Source of the DNA: Brachycybe producta
Lineage: Eukaryota > Arthropoda > Diplopoda > Playtdesmida > Andrognathidae
Length of the DNA stretch: 64,000 nt
NCBI GenBank assembly: GCA_036925085.1
Contig: JAUPFP010000026.1
Span: 62,001 to 126,000 of the forward strand
Direction: 5' to 3'
The stretch's first letter is position 1; the number at the start of each line of letters is the position of its first letter. Position numbers and translations under genes: made by a program. This document shows, one piece after another, positions 11,596 through 26,200 of the stretch. The notes beneath the pieces were generated by a model. The model was not told the origin of the DNA. It did no database searches and saw only the letters and a program-made list of their open reading frames with translations.

Positions 11596-11622
11596 TGCAT
11601 TCCTGATTGTAAAAGGAATGCA
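11596..11622. other. Conserved dyad in satellite half A (example copy)
   Basis: TGCATTCCT (11596-11604) and AGGAATGCA (11614-11622) form a 9-bp perfect inverted repeat around a 9-nt centre. The B half has the same dyad at the equivalent place: TGCATTCCT-9 nt-AGGAATGCA in many distal units, or the 7-bp form TGCATTC/GAATGCA in proximal units. Confidence 0.7.
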
Positions 11623-12140
11623 ATGCATCTAACAGCCCTATTCTATGAAAATTAGTAAAAATTGTCCAAAAATGACATTTTTTCATGAGTGCCCATTTTG
11701 GAAGTTTTTCAAAAAACAGCAAAAAATGAAATAACTGGTGTAACTTTTGAAGCATGAAGTGCACACCGAAATTGAAGACATCCCTGCATTCCTGAGTGTC
11801 CAATGAATGCAATGAACATAACAGCTTCATTCTACATCGATTAGTTCATATCCAATTAAGTTTAGAAGTTGCAAATCCATGAGCAATCTTATACACTTCA
11901 ATGACGCCCACTTTGAACTGGTGTAACTTTTGAAGCATGCAGTGCACACTGGAATTGAAGACATCACTGCATTCCTGATTGTAAAAGGAATGCAATGCAT
12001 CTAACAGCCCTATTCTATGAAAATTAGTAAAAATTGTCCAAAAATGACATTTTTTCATGAGTGCCCATTTTGGAAGTTTTTCAAAAAACAGCAAAAAATG
12101 AAATAACTGGTGTAACTTTTGAAGCATGAAGTGCACACCG

Positions 12141-15100
12141 AAATTGAAGACATCCCTGCATTCCTGAATGTCCAAGGAATGCTATGAATCTAACAGCTTC
12201 ATTCTACATCAATTAGTTCATTTCCAATTAAGTTTAGAAGTTGCAAATTCATGAGCAATCTTAGACACTTCAATGATGCCCACTTTGAACTGGTGTAACT
12301 TTTGAAGCATGCAGTGCACACTGGAATTGAAGACTTCACTGCATTCCTGATTGTAGAAGGAATGCAATGCATTTAACAGCTCCATTCTATAAAAACTAGT
12401 AAAAATTGTCCAAAAATGACATTTTTTCATGAGTGCCCGTCTTGGAAGTTTTTCAAAAAACAGCAAAAAATGAAATAACTGGTGTAACTTTTGAAGCATG
12501 AAGTGCACACCGAAATTGAAGACATCCCTGCATTCCTGAGTGTCCAATGAATGCAATGAACATAACAGCTTCATTCTACATCGATTAGTCCATATCCAAT
12601 TAAGTTTAGAAGTTGCAAATCCATGAGCAATCTTATACACTTCAATGACGCCCACTTTGAACTGGTGTAACTTTTGAAGCATGCAGTGCACACTGGAATT
12701 GAAGACATCACTGCATTCCTGATTGTAAAAGGAATGCAATGCATCTAACAGCCCTATTCTATGAAAATTAGTAAAAATTGTCCAAAAATGACATTTTTTC
12801 ATGAGTGCCCATTTTGGAAGTTTTTCAAAAAACAGCAAAAAATGAAATAACTGGTGTAACTTTTGAAGCATGAAGTGCACACCGAAATTGAAGACATCCC
12901 TGCATTCCTGAGTGTCCAATGAATGCAATGAACATAACAGCTTCATTCTACATCGATTAGTTCATATCCAATTAAGTTTAGAAGTTGCAAATCCATGAGC
13001 AATCTTATACACTTCAATGACGCCCACTTTGAACTGGTGTAACTTTTGAAGCATGCAGTGCACACTGGAATTGAAGACATCACTGCATTCCTGATTGTAA
13101 AAGGAATGCAATGCATCTAACAGCCCTATTCTATGAAAATTAGTAAAAATTGTCCAAAAATGACATTTTTTCATGAGTGCCCATTTTGGAAGTTTTTCAA
13201 AAAACAGCAAAAAATGAAATAACTGGTGTAACTTTTGAAGCATGAAGTGCACACCGAAATTGAAGACATCCCTGCATTCCTGAGTGTCCAATGAATGCAA
13301 TGAACATAACAGCTTTATTCTACATCGATTAGTTCATATCCAATTAAGTTTAGAAGTTGCAAATCCATGAGCAACTTATACACTTCAATGACGCCCACTT
13401 TGAACTGGTGTAACTTTTGAAGCATGCAGTGCACACTGGAATTGAAGACATCACTGCATTCCTGATTGTAAAAGGAATGCAATGCATCTACCCGCTCCAT
13501 TCTATGAAAATTAGTAAAAATTGTCCAAAAATGCCATTTTTTCATGAGTGCCCGTCTTGGAAGTTTTTCAAAAAACAGCAAAAAATGAAATAACTGGTGT
13601 AACTTTTTAAGCATGAAGTGCACACCGAAATTGAAGACATCCCTGCATTCCTGAGTGTCCAATGAATGCAATGAACATAACAGCTTCATTCTACATCGAT
13701 TAGTTCATATCCAATTAAGTTTAGAAGTTGCAAATCCATGAGCAATCTTATACACTTCAATGACGCCCACTTTGAACTGGTGTAACTTTTGAAGCATGCA
13801 GTGCACACTGGAATTGAAGACATCACTGCATTCCTGATTGTAAAAGGAATGCAATGCATCTAACAACCCTATTCTATGAAAATTAGTAAAAATTGTCCAA
13901 AAATGACATTTTTTCATGAGTGCCCATTTTGGAAGTTTTTCAAAAAACAGCAAAAAATGAAATAACTGGTGTAACTTTTGAAGCATGAAGTGCACACCGA
14001 AATTGAAGACATCCCTGCATTCCTGAGTGTCCAATGAATGCAATGAACATAACAGCTTCATTCTACATCGATTATTTCATATCCAATTAAGTTTAGAAGT
14101 TGCAAATCCATGAGCAATCTTATACACTTCAATGACGCCCACTTTGAACTGGTGTAACTTTTGAAGCATGCAGTGCACACTGGAATTGAAGACATCACTG
14201 CATTCCTGATTGTAAAAGGAATGCAATGCATCTAACAGCTCCATTCTATGAAAATTAGTAAAAATTGTCCAAAAATGACATTTTTTCATGAGTGCCCATT
14301 TTGGAAGTTTTTCAAAAAATGGCAAAAAATAAAATAACTGGTGTAACTTTTGAAGCATGAAGTGCACACCAAAATTGAAGACATCACTGCATTCCTGATT
14401 GTAGAAGGAATGCAATGCATCTAACAGCTTTGTTCTACATCAACTATTTAATTTTTAATGAATTTTAGAAGTTGCAAATCCATGAGCAAGCTTAGACACT
14501 TCAATGACGACCACTTTGAACAGGTGTAACTTTTGAAGCATGCAGTGCACACTGGAATTGAAGACATCACTGCATTCCTGACTGTAAAAGGAATGCAATG
14601 CATCTAACAGCTCCATTCTATGAAAATTAGTAAAAATTGTCCAAAAATGACATTTTTTCATGAGTGCCCATCTTGGAAGTTTTTCAAAAAAACAGCAAAA
14701 AATGAAATAAGTGGTGTAACTTTTGAAGCATGAAGTGCACACCAATATTGAAGACATCCCTGCATTCCTGAATGTCAAAGGAATGCAATGAACATAACAG
14801 CTTCATTCTACATCGATTAGTTCATATCCAATTAAGTTTAGAAGTTGCAAATCCATGAGCAATCTTATACACTTCAATGACGCCCACTTTGAACTGGTGT
14901 AACTTTTGAAGCATGCAGTGCACACTGGAATTGAAGACATCACTGCATTCCTGATTGTAAAAGGAATGCAATGCATCTAACAGCCCTATTCTATGAAAAT
15001 TAGTAAAAATTGTCCAAAAATGACATTTTTTCATGAGTGCCCATTTTGGAAGTTTTTCAAAAAACAGCAAAAAATGAAATAACTGGTGTAACTTTTGAAG

Positions 15101-18100
15101 CATGAAGTGCACACCGAAATTGAAGACATCCCTGCATTCCTGAGTGTCCAATGAATGCAATGAACATAACAGCTTCATTCTACATCGATTATTTCATATC
15201 CAATTAAGTTTAGAAGTTGCAAATCCATGAGCAATCTTATACACTTCAATGACGCCCACTTTGAACTGGTGTAACTTTTGAAGCATGCAGTGCACACTGG
15301 AATTGAAGACATCACTGCATTCCTGATTGTAAAAGGAATGCAATGCATCTAACAGCTCCATTCTATGAAAATTAGTAAAAATTGTCCAAAAATGACATTT
15401 TTTCATGAGTGCCCATTTTGGAAGTTTTTCAAAAAATGGCAAAAAATAAAATAACTGGTGTAACTTTTGAAGCATGAAGTGCACACCAAAATTGAAGACA
15501 TCACTGCATTCCTGATTGTAGAAGGAATGCAATGCATCTAACAGCTCCATTCTATAAAAACTAGTAAAAATTGTCCAAAAATGACATTTTTTCATGAGTG
15601 CCCATCTTGGAAGTTTTTCAAAAAACAGCAAAAAATGAAATAACTGGTGTAACTTTTGAAGCATGAAGTGCACACCAAAATTGAAGACATCCATGCATTT
15701 CTGAATGTCAAAGGAATGCAATGAATCTAACAGCTTTGTTCTACATCAACTATTTAATTTTTAATGAATTTTAGAAGTTGCAAATCCATGAGCAAGCTTA
15801 GACACTTCAATGACGACCACTTTGAACAGGTGTAACTTTTGAAGCATGCAGTGCACACTGGAATTGAAGACATCACTGCATTCCTGACTGTAAAAGGAAT
15901 GCAATGCATCTAACAGCTCCATTCTATGAAAATTAGTAACAATTGTCCAAAAATGACATTTTTTCATGAGTGCCCGTCTTGGAAGTTTTTCAAAAAACAG
16001 CAAAAAATGAAATAACTGGTGTAACTTTTGAAGCATGAAGTGCACACCGAAATTGAAGACATCCCTGCATTCCTGAATGTCAAAGGAATGCAATGAATCT
16101 AACAGCTTTGTTCTACATCAATTAGTTCATTTCCAATTAAGTGTAGAAGATGCAAATCCATGAGCAATCTTAGACACTTCAATGACGCCCACTTTGAACT
16201 GGTGTAACTTTTGAAGCATGCAGTGCACACTGGAATTGAAGACAACACTGCATTCCTGATTGTAAAAGGAATGCAATGCATCTAACAGCTCCATTCTATG
16301 AAAAGTAGTAACAATTGTCCAAAAATGACATTTTTTCATGAGTGCCCGTCTTGGAAGTTTTTCAAAAAACAGCAAAAAATGAAATAACTGGTGTAACTTT
16401 GAAGCATGAAGTGCACACCGAAATTGAAGACATCCCTGCATTCCTGAGTGTCCAATGAATGCAATAAACATAACAGCTTCATTCTACATCGATTAGTTCA
16501 TATCCAATTAAGTTTAGAAGTTGCAAATCCATGAGCAACTTATACACTTCAATGACGCCCACTTTGAACTGGTGTAACTTTTGAAGCATGCAGTGCACAC
16601 TGGAACTGAAGACATCACTGCATTCCTGATTGTAAAAGGAATGCAATGCATATAACAGCTCCATTCTATAAAAACTAGTAAAAATTGTCCAAAAATGACA
16701 TTTTTTCATGAGTGCCCATTTTGGAAGTTTTTCAAAAAACAGCAAAAAATGAAATAACTGGTGTAACTTTTGAAGGATGAAGTGCACACCAAAATTGAAG
16801 ACATCCATGCATTTCTGAATGTCAAAGGAATGCAATGAATCTAACAGCTTTGTTCTACATCAACTATTTAATTTTTAATGAATTTTAGAAGTTGCAAATC
16901 CATGAGCAAGCTTAGACACTTCAATGACGACCACTTTGAACAGGTGTAACTTTTGAAGCATGCAGTGCACACTGGAATTGAAGACATCACTGTATTCCTG
17001 ACTGTAAAAGGAATGCAATGCATCTAACAGCTCCATTCTATGAAAATTAGTAAAAATTGTCCAAAAATGACATTTTTTCATGAGTGCCCATCTTGGAAGT
17101 TTTTAAAAAAAACATCAAAAAATGAAATAACTGGTGTAACATTTGAAGCATGAAGTGCACACCAAAATTGAAGACATCCCTGCATTCCTGAATGTCCAAG
17201 GAATGCTATGAATCTAACAGCTTCATTCTACATCAATTAGTTCATTTCCAATTAAGTTTAGAAGTTGCAAATTCATGAGCAATCTTAGACACTTCAATGA
17301 CGCCCACTTTGAACTGGTGTAACTTTTGAAGCATGCAGTGCACACTGGAATTGAAGACTTCACTGCATTCCTGATTGTAGAAGGAATGCAATGCATTTAA
17401 CAGCTCCATTCTATAAAAACTAGTAAAAATTGTCCAAAAATGACATTTTTTCATGAGTGCCCGTCTTGGAAGTTTTTCAAAAAACAGCAAAAAATGAAAT
17501 AACTGGTGTAACTTTTGAAGCATGAAGTGCACACCGAAATTGAAGACATCCCTGCATTCCTGAGTGTCCAATGAATGCAATGAACATAACAGCTTCATTC
17601 TACATCGATTAGTTCATATCCAATTAAGTTTAGAAGTTGCAAATCCATGAGCAATCTTATACACTTCAATGACGCCCACTTTGAACTGGTGTAACTTTTG
17701 AAGCATGCAGTGCACACTGGAATTGAAGACATCACTGCATTCCTGATTGTAAAAGGAATGCAATGCATCTAACAGCCCTATTCTATGAAAATTAGTAAAA
17801 ATTGTCCAAAAATGACATTTTTTCATGAGTGCCCATTTTGGAAGTTTTTCAAAAAACAGCAAAAAATGAAATAACTGGTGTTACTTTTGAAGCATGAAGT
17901 GCACACCGAAATTGAAGACATCCCTGCATTCCTGAGTGTCCAATGAATGCAATGAACATAACAGCTTTATTCTACATCGATTAGTTCATATCCAATTAAG
18001 TTTAGAAGTTGCAAATCCATGAGCAACTTATACACTTCAATGACGCCCACTTTGAACTGGTGTAACTTTTGAAGCATGCAGTGCACACTGGAATTGAAGA

Positions 18101-21100
18101 CATCACTGCATTCCTGATTGTAAAAGGAATGCAATGCATCTACCCGCTCCATTCTATGAAAATTAGTAAAAATTGTCCAAAAATGCCATTTTTTCATGAG
18201 TGCCCGTCTTGGAAGTTTTTCAAAAAACAGCAAAAAATGAAATAACTGGTGTAACTTTTGAAGCATGAAGTGCACACCGAAATTGAAGACATCCCTGCAT
18301 TCCTGAGTGTCCAATGAATGCAATGAACATAACAGCTTCATTCTACATCGATTAGTTCATATCCAATTAAGTTTAGAAGTTGCAAATCCATGAGCAATCT
18401 TATACACTTCAATGACGCCCACTTTGAACTGGTGTAACTTTTGAAGCATGCAGTGCACACTGGAATTGAAGACATCACTGCATTCCTGATTGTAAAAGGA
18501 ATGCAATGCATCTAACAGCCCTATTCTATGAAAATTAGTAAAAATTGTCCAAAAATGACATTTTTTCATGAGTGCCCATTTTGGAAGTTTTTCAAAAAAC
18601 AGCAAAAAATGAAATAACTGGTGTAACTTTTGAAGCATGAAGTGCACACCGAAATTGAAGACATCCCTGCATTCCTGAGTGTCCAATGAATGCAATGAAC
18701 ATAACAGCTTTATTCTACATCGATTAGTTCATATCCAATTAAGTTTAGAAGTTGCAAATCCATGAGCAACTTATACACTTCAATGACGCCCACTTTGAAC
18801 TGGTGTAACTTTTGAAGCATGCAGTGCACACTGGAATTGAAGACATCACTGCATTCCTGATTGTAAAAGGAATGCAATGCATCTACCCGCTCCATTCTAT
18901 GAAAATTAGTAAAAATTGTCCAAAAATGCCATTTTTTCATGAGTGCCCGTCTTGGAAGTTTTTCAAAAAACAGCAAAAAATGAAATAACTGGTGTAACTT
19001 TTGAAGCATGAAGTGCACACCGAAATTGAAGACATCCCTGCATTCCTGAGTGTCCAATGAATGCAATGAACATAACAGCTTCATTCTACATCGATTAGTT
19101 CATATCCAATTAAGTTTAGAAGTTGCAAATCCATGAGCAATCTTATACACTTCAATGACGCCCACTTTGAACTGGTGTAACTTTTGAAGCATGCAGTGCA
19201 CACTGGAATTGAAGACATCACTGCATTCCTGATTGTAAAAGGAATGCAATGCATCTAACAGCCCTATTCTATGAAAATTAGTAAAAATTGTCCAAAAATG
19301 ACATTTTTTCATGAGTGCCCATTTTGGAAGTTTTTCAAAAAACAGCAAAAAATGAAATAACTGGTGTAACTTTTGAAGCATGAAGTGCACACCGAAATTG
19401 AAGACATCCCTGCATTCCTGAGTGTCCAATGAATGCAATGAACATAACAGCTTTATTCTACATCGATTAGTTCATATCCAATTAAGTTTAGAAGTTGCAA
19501 ATCCATGAGCAACTTATACACTTCAATGACGCCCACTTTGAACTGGTGTAACTTTTGAAGCATGCAGTGCACACTGGAATTGAAGACATCACTGCATTCC
19601 TGATTGTAAAAGGAATGCAATGCATCTACCCGCTCCATTCTATGAAAATTAGTAAAAATTGTCCAAAAATGCCATTTTTTCATGAGTGCCCGTCTTGGAA
19701 GTTTTTCAAAAAACAGCAAAAAATGAAATAACTGGTGTAACTTTTGAAGCATGAAGTGCACACCGAAATTGAAGACATCCCTGCATTCCTGAGTGTCCAA
19801 TGAATGCAATGAACATAACAGCTTCATTCTACATCGATTAGTTCATATCCAATTAAGTTTAGAAGTTGCAAATCCATGAGCAATCTTATACACTTCAATG
19901 ACGCCCACTTTGAACTGGTGTAACTTTTGAAGCATGCAGTGCACACTGGAATTGAAGACATCACTGCATTCCTGATTGTAAAAGGAATGCAATGCATCTA
20001 ACAGCCCTATTCTATGAAAATTAGTAAAAATTGTCCAAAAATGACATTTTTTCATGAGTGCCCATTTTGGAAGTTTTTCAAAAAACAGCAAAAAATGAAA
20101 TAACTGGTGTAACTTTTGAAGCATGAAGTGCACACCGAAATTGAAGACATCCCTGCATTCCTGAGTGTCCAATGAATGCAATGAACATAACAGCTTCATT
20201 CTACATCGATTATTTCATATCCAATTAAGTTTAGAAGTTGCAAATCCATGAGCAATCTTATACACTTCAATGACGCCCACTTTGAACTGGTGTAACTTTT
20301 GAAGCATGCAGTGCACACTGGAATTGAAGACATCACTGCATTCCTGATTGTAAAAGGAATGCAATGCATCTAACAGCTCCATTCTATGAAAATTAGTAAA
20401 AATTGTCCAAAAATGACATTTTTTCATGAGTGCCCATTTTGGAAGTTTTTCAAAAAATGGCAAAAAATAAAATAACTGGTGTAACTTTTGAAGCATGAAG
20501 TGCACACCAAAATTGAAGACATCACTGCATTCCTGATTGTAGAAGGAATGCAATGCATCTAACAGCTTTGTTCTACATCAACTATTTAATTTTTAATGAA
20601 TTTTAGAAGTTGCAAATCCATGAGCAAGCTTAGACACTTCAATGACGACCACTTTGAACAGGTGTAACTTTTGAAGCATGCAGTGCACACTGGAATTGAA
20701 GACATCACTGCATTCCTGACTGTAAAAGGAATGCAATGCATCTAACAGCTCCATTCTATGAAAATTAGTAAAAATTGTCCAAAAATGACATTTTTTCATG
20801 AGTGCCCATCTTGGAAGTTTTTCAAAAAAACAGCAAAAAATGAAATAAGTGGTGTAACTTTTGAAGCATGAAGTGCACACCAATATTGAAGACATCCCTG
20901 CATTCCTGAATGTCAAAGGAATGCAATGAACATAACAGCTTCATTCTACATCGATTAGTTCATATCCAATTAAGTTTAGAAGTTGCAAATCCATGAGCAA
21001 TCTTATACACTTCAATGACGCCCACTTTGAACTGGTGTAACTTTTGAAGCATGCAGTGCACACTGGAATTGAAGACATCACTGCATTCCTGATTGTAAAA

Positions 21101-23232
21101 GGAATGCAATGCATCTAACAGCCCTATTCTATGAAAATTAGTAAAAATTGTCCAAAAATGACATTTTTTCATGAGTGCCCATTTTGGAAGTTTTTCAAAA
21201 AACAGCAAAAAATGAAATAACTGGTGTAACTTTTGAAGCATGAAGTGCACACCGAAATTGAAGACATCCCTGCATTCCTGAGTGTCCAATGAATGCAATG
21301 AACATAACAGCTTCATTCTACATCGATTATTTCATATCCAATTAAGTTTAGAAGTTGCAAATCCATGAGCAATCTTATACACTTCAATGACGCCCACTTT
21401 GAACTGGTGTAACTTTTGAAGCATGCAGTGCACACTGGAATTGAAGACATCACTGCATTCCTGATTGTAAAAGGAATGCAATGCATCTAACAGCTCCATT
21501 CTATGAAAATTAGTAAAAATTGTCCAAAAATGACATTTTTTCATGAGTGCCCATTTTGGAAGTTTTTCAAAAAAACAGCAAAAAATGAAATAAGTGGTGT
21601 AACTTTTGAAGCATGAAGTGCACACCAATATTGAAGACATCCCTGCATTCCTGAATGTCAAAGGAATGCAATGAATCTAACAGCTTTGTTCTACATCAAT
21701 TAGTTCATTTCCAATTAAGTGTAGAAGATGCAAATCCATGAGCAATCTTAGACACTTCAATGACGCCCACTTTGAACTGGTGTAACTTTTGAAGCATGCA
21801 GTGCACACTGGAATTGAAGACAACACTGCATTCCTGATTGTAAAAGGAATGCAATGCATCTAACAGCTCCATTCTATGAAAAGTAGTAACAATTGTCCAA
21901 AAATGACATTTTTTCATGAGTGCCCGTCTTGGAAGTTTTTCAAAAAACAGCAAAAAATGAAATAACTGGTGTAACTTTTGAAGCATGAAGTGCACACCGA
22001 AATTGAAGACATCCCTGCATTCCTGAGTGTCCAATGAATGCAATGAACATAACAGCTTCATTCTACATCGATTAGTTCATATCCAATTAAGTTTAGAAGT
22101 TGCAAATCCATGAGCAACTTATACACTTCAATGACGCCCACTTTGAACTGGTGTAACTTTTGAAGCATGCAGTGCACACTGGAACTGAAGACATCACTGC
22201 ATTCCTGATTGTAAAAGGAATGCAATGCATCTAACAGCTCCATTCTATAAAAACTAGTAAAAATTGTCCAAAAATGACATTTTTTCATGAGTGCCCATTT
22301 TGGAAGTTTTTCAAAAAACAGCAAAAAATGAAATAACTGGTGTAACTTTTGAAGGATGAAGTGCACACCAAAATTGAAGACATCCATGCATTTCTGAATG
22401 TCAAAGGAATGCAATGAATCTAACAGCTTTGTTCTACATCAACTATTTAATTTTTAATGAATTTTAGAAGTTGCAAATCCATGAGCAAGCTTAGACACTT
22501 CAATGACGACCACTTTGAACAGGTGTAACTTTTGAAGCATGCAGTGCACACTGGAATTGAAGACATCACTGCATTCCTGACTGTAAAAGGAATGCAATGC
22601 ATCTAACAGCTCCATTCTATGAAAATTAGTAAAAATTGTCCAAAAATGACATTTTTTCATGAGTGCCCATCTTGGAAGTTTTTAAAAAAAACATCAAAAA
22701 ATGAAATAACTGGTGTAACATTTGAAGCATGAAGTGCACACCAAAATTGAAGACATCCCTGCATTCCTGAATGTCCAAGGAATGCTATGAATCTAACAGC
22801 TTCATTCTACATCAATTAGTTCATTTCCAATTAAGTTTAGAAGTTGCAAATTCATGAGCAATCTTAGACACTTCAATGACGCCCACTTTGAACTGGTGTA
22901 ACTTTTGAAGCATGCAGTGCACACTGGAATTGAAGACTTCACTGCATTCCTGATTGTAGAAGGAATGCAATGCATTTAACAGCTCCATTCTATAAAAACT
23001 AGTAAAAATTGTCCAAAAATGACATTTTTTCATGAGTGCCCGTCTTGGAAGTTTTTCAAAAAACAGCAAAAAATGAAATAACTGGTGTAACTTTTGAAGC
23101 ATGAAGTGCACACCGAAATTGAAGACATCCCTGCATTCCTGAGTGTCCAATGAATGCAATGAACATAACAGCTTCATTCTACATCGATTAGTTCATATCC
23201 AATTAAGTTTAGAAGTTGCAAATCCATGAGCA
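12141..23232. repeat. Higher-order block, copy 1 (~11.1 kb)
   Basis: Near-identical to 26474-36080. The offset is 14,333-14,335 bp up to about 18.4 kb and 12,849 bp from about 19.8 kb. Rare shared variants confirm the pairing, for example AACAACCCTATTC at ~13863 and ~28196, and CAATAAACATAAC at ~16462 and ~30797. Confidence 0.85.
17610..19842. repeat. 743-bp satellite dimer repeated three times
   Basis: The variant A half with CTACCCGCTCC followed by AAAATGCCATTTTTTC recurs at ~18183, ~18926 and ~19669, exactly 743 bp apart. Each period is one 372-bp and one 371-bp unit. The second higher-order block has only one such period (31949-32691). Confidence 0.85.
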
Positions 23233-26200
23233 ATCTTATACACTTCAATGACGCCCACTTTGAACTGGTGTAACTTTTGAAGCATGCAGTGCACACTGGA
23301 ATTGAAGACATCACTGCATTCCTGATTGTAAAAGGAATGCAATGCATCTACCCGCTCCATTCTATGAAAATTAGTAAAAATTGTCCAAAAATGTCATTTT
23401 TTCATGAGTGCCCGTCTTGGAAGTTTTTCAAAAAACAGCAAAAAATGAAATAACTGGTGTAACTTTTGAAGCATGAAGTGCACACCGAAATTGAAGACAT
23501 CCCTGCATTCCTGAGTGTCCATTGAATGCAATGAACATAACAGCTTCATTCTACATCGATTAGTTCATATCCAATTAAGTTTAGAAGTTGCAAATCCATG
23601 AGCAATCTTATACACTTCAATGACGCCCACTTTGAACTGGTGTAACTTTTGAAGCATGCAGTGCACACTGGAATTGAAGACATCACTGCATTCCTGATTG
23701 TAAAAGGAATGCAATGCATCTAACAGCTCCATTCTATGAAAATTAGTAAAAATTGTCCAAAAATGACATTTTTTCATGAGTGCCCATTTTGGAAGTTTTT
23801 CAAAAAATGGCAAAAAATAAAATAACTGGTGTAACTTTTGAAGCATGAAGTGCACACCAAAATTGAAGACATCACTGCATTCCTGATTGTAGAAGGAATG
23901 CAATGCATCTAACAGCTCCATTCTATAAAAACTAGTAAAAATTGTCCAAAAATAACATTTTTTCATGAGTGCCCATCTTGGAAGTTTTTCAAAAAACAGC
24001 AAAAAATGAAATAACTGGTGTAACTTTTGAAGCATGAAGTGCACACCAAAATTGAAGACATCCATGCATTTCTGAATGTCAAAGGAATGCAATGAATCTA
24101 ACAGCTTTGTTCTACATCAACTATTTAATTTTTAATGAATTTTAGAAGTTGCAAATCCATGAGCAAGCTTAGACACTTCAATGACGACCACTTTGAACAG
24201 GTGTAACTTTTGAAGCATGCAGTGCACACTGGAATTGAAGACATCACTGCATTCCTGACTGTAAAAGGAATGCAATGCATCTAACAGCTCCATTCTATGA
24301 AAATTAGTAAAAATTGTCCAAAAATGACATTTTTTCATGAGTGCCCATCTTGGAAGTTTTTAAAAAAAACATCAAAAAATGAAATAACTGGTGTAACATT
24401 TGAAGCATGAAGTGCACACCAAAATTGAAGACATCCCTGCATTCCTGAATGTCCAAGGAATGCTATGAATCTAACAGCTTCACTACATCAATTAGTTCAT
24501 TTCCAATTAAGTTTAGAAGTTGCAAATTCATGAGCAATCTTAGACACTTCAATGACGCCCACTTTGAACTGGTGTAACTTTTGAAGCATGCAGTGCACAC
24601 TGGAATTGAAGACTTCACTGCATTCCTGATTGTAGAAGGAATGCAATGCATTTAACAGCTCCATTCTATAAAAACTAGTAAAAATTGTCCAAAAATGACA
24701 TTTTTTCATGAGTGCCCATCTTGGAAGTTTTTAAAAAAAAACATCAAAAAATGAAATAACTGGTGTAACATTTGAAGCATGAAGTGCACACCAAAATTGA
24801 AGACATCCCTGCATTCCTGAATGTCCAAGGAATGCTATGAATCTAACAGCTTCATTCTACATCAATTAGTTCATTTCCAATTAAGTTTAGAAGTTGCAAA
24901 TTCATGAGCAATCTTAGACACTTCAATGACGCCCACTTTGAACTGGTGTAACTTTTGAAGCATGCAGTGCACACTGGAATTGAAGACTTCACTGCATTCC
25001 TGATTGTAGAAGGAATGCAATGCATTTAACAGCTCCATTCTATAAAAACTAGTAAAAATTGTCCAAAAATGACATTTTTTCATGAGTGCCCCGTCTTGGA
25101 AGTTTTTCAAAAAACAGCAAAAAATGAAATAACTGGTGTAACTTTTGAAGCATGAAGTGCACACCGAAATTGAAGACATCCCTGCATTCCTGAGTGTCCA
25201 ATGAATGCAATGAACATAACAGCTTCATTCTACATCGATTAGTTCATATCCAATTAAGTTTAGAAGTTGCAAATCCATGAGCAATCTTATACACTTCAAT
25301 GACGCCCACTTTGAACTGGTGTAACTTTTGAAGCATGCAGTGCACACTGGAATTGAAGACATCACTGCATTCCTGATTGTAAAAGGAATGCAATGCATCT
25401 ACCCGCTCCATTCTATGAAAATTAGTAAAAATTGTCCAAAAATGTCATTTTTTCATGAGTGCCCGTCTTGGAAGTTTTTCAAAAAACAGCAAAAAATGAA
25501 ATAACTGGTGTAACTTTTGAAGCATGAAGTGCACACCGAAATTGAAGACATCCCTGCATTCCTGAGTGTCCATTGAATGCAATGAACATAACAGCTTCAT
25601 TCTACATCGATTAGTTCATATCCAATTAAGTTTAGAAGTTGCAAATCCATGAGCAATCTTATACACTTCAATGACGCCCACTTTGAACTGGTGTAACTTT
25701 TTGAAGCATGCAGTGCACACTGGAATTGAAGACATCACTGCATTCCTGATTGTAAAAGGAATGCAATGCATCTAACAGCTCCATTCTATGAAAATTAGTA
25801 AAAATTGTCCAAAAATGACATTTTTTCATGAGTGCCCATTTTGGAAGTTTTTCAAAAAATGGCAAAAAATAAAATAACTGGTGTAACTTTTGAAGCATGA
25901 AGTGCACACCAAAATTGAAGACATCACTGCATTCCTGATTGTAGAAGGAATGCAATGCATCTAACAGCTCCATTCTATAAAAACTAGTAAAAATTGTCCA
26001 AAAATGACATTTTTTCATGAGTGCCCATCTTGGAAGTTTTTCAAAAAACAGCAAAAAATGAAATAACTGGTGTAACTTTTGAAGCATGAAGTGCACACCA
26101 AAATTGAAGACATCCATGCATTTCTGAATGTCAAAGGAATGCAATGAATCTAACAGCTTTGTTCTACATCAACTATTTAATTTTTAATGAATTTTAGAAG

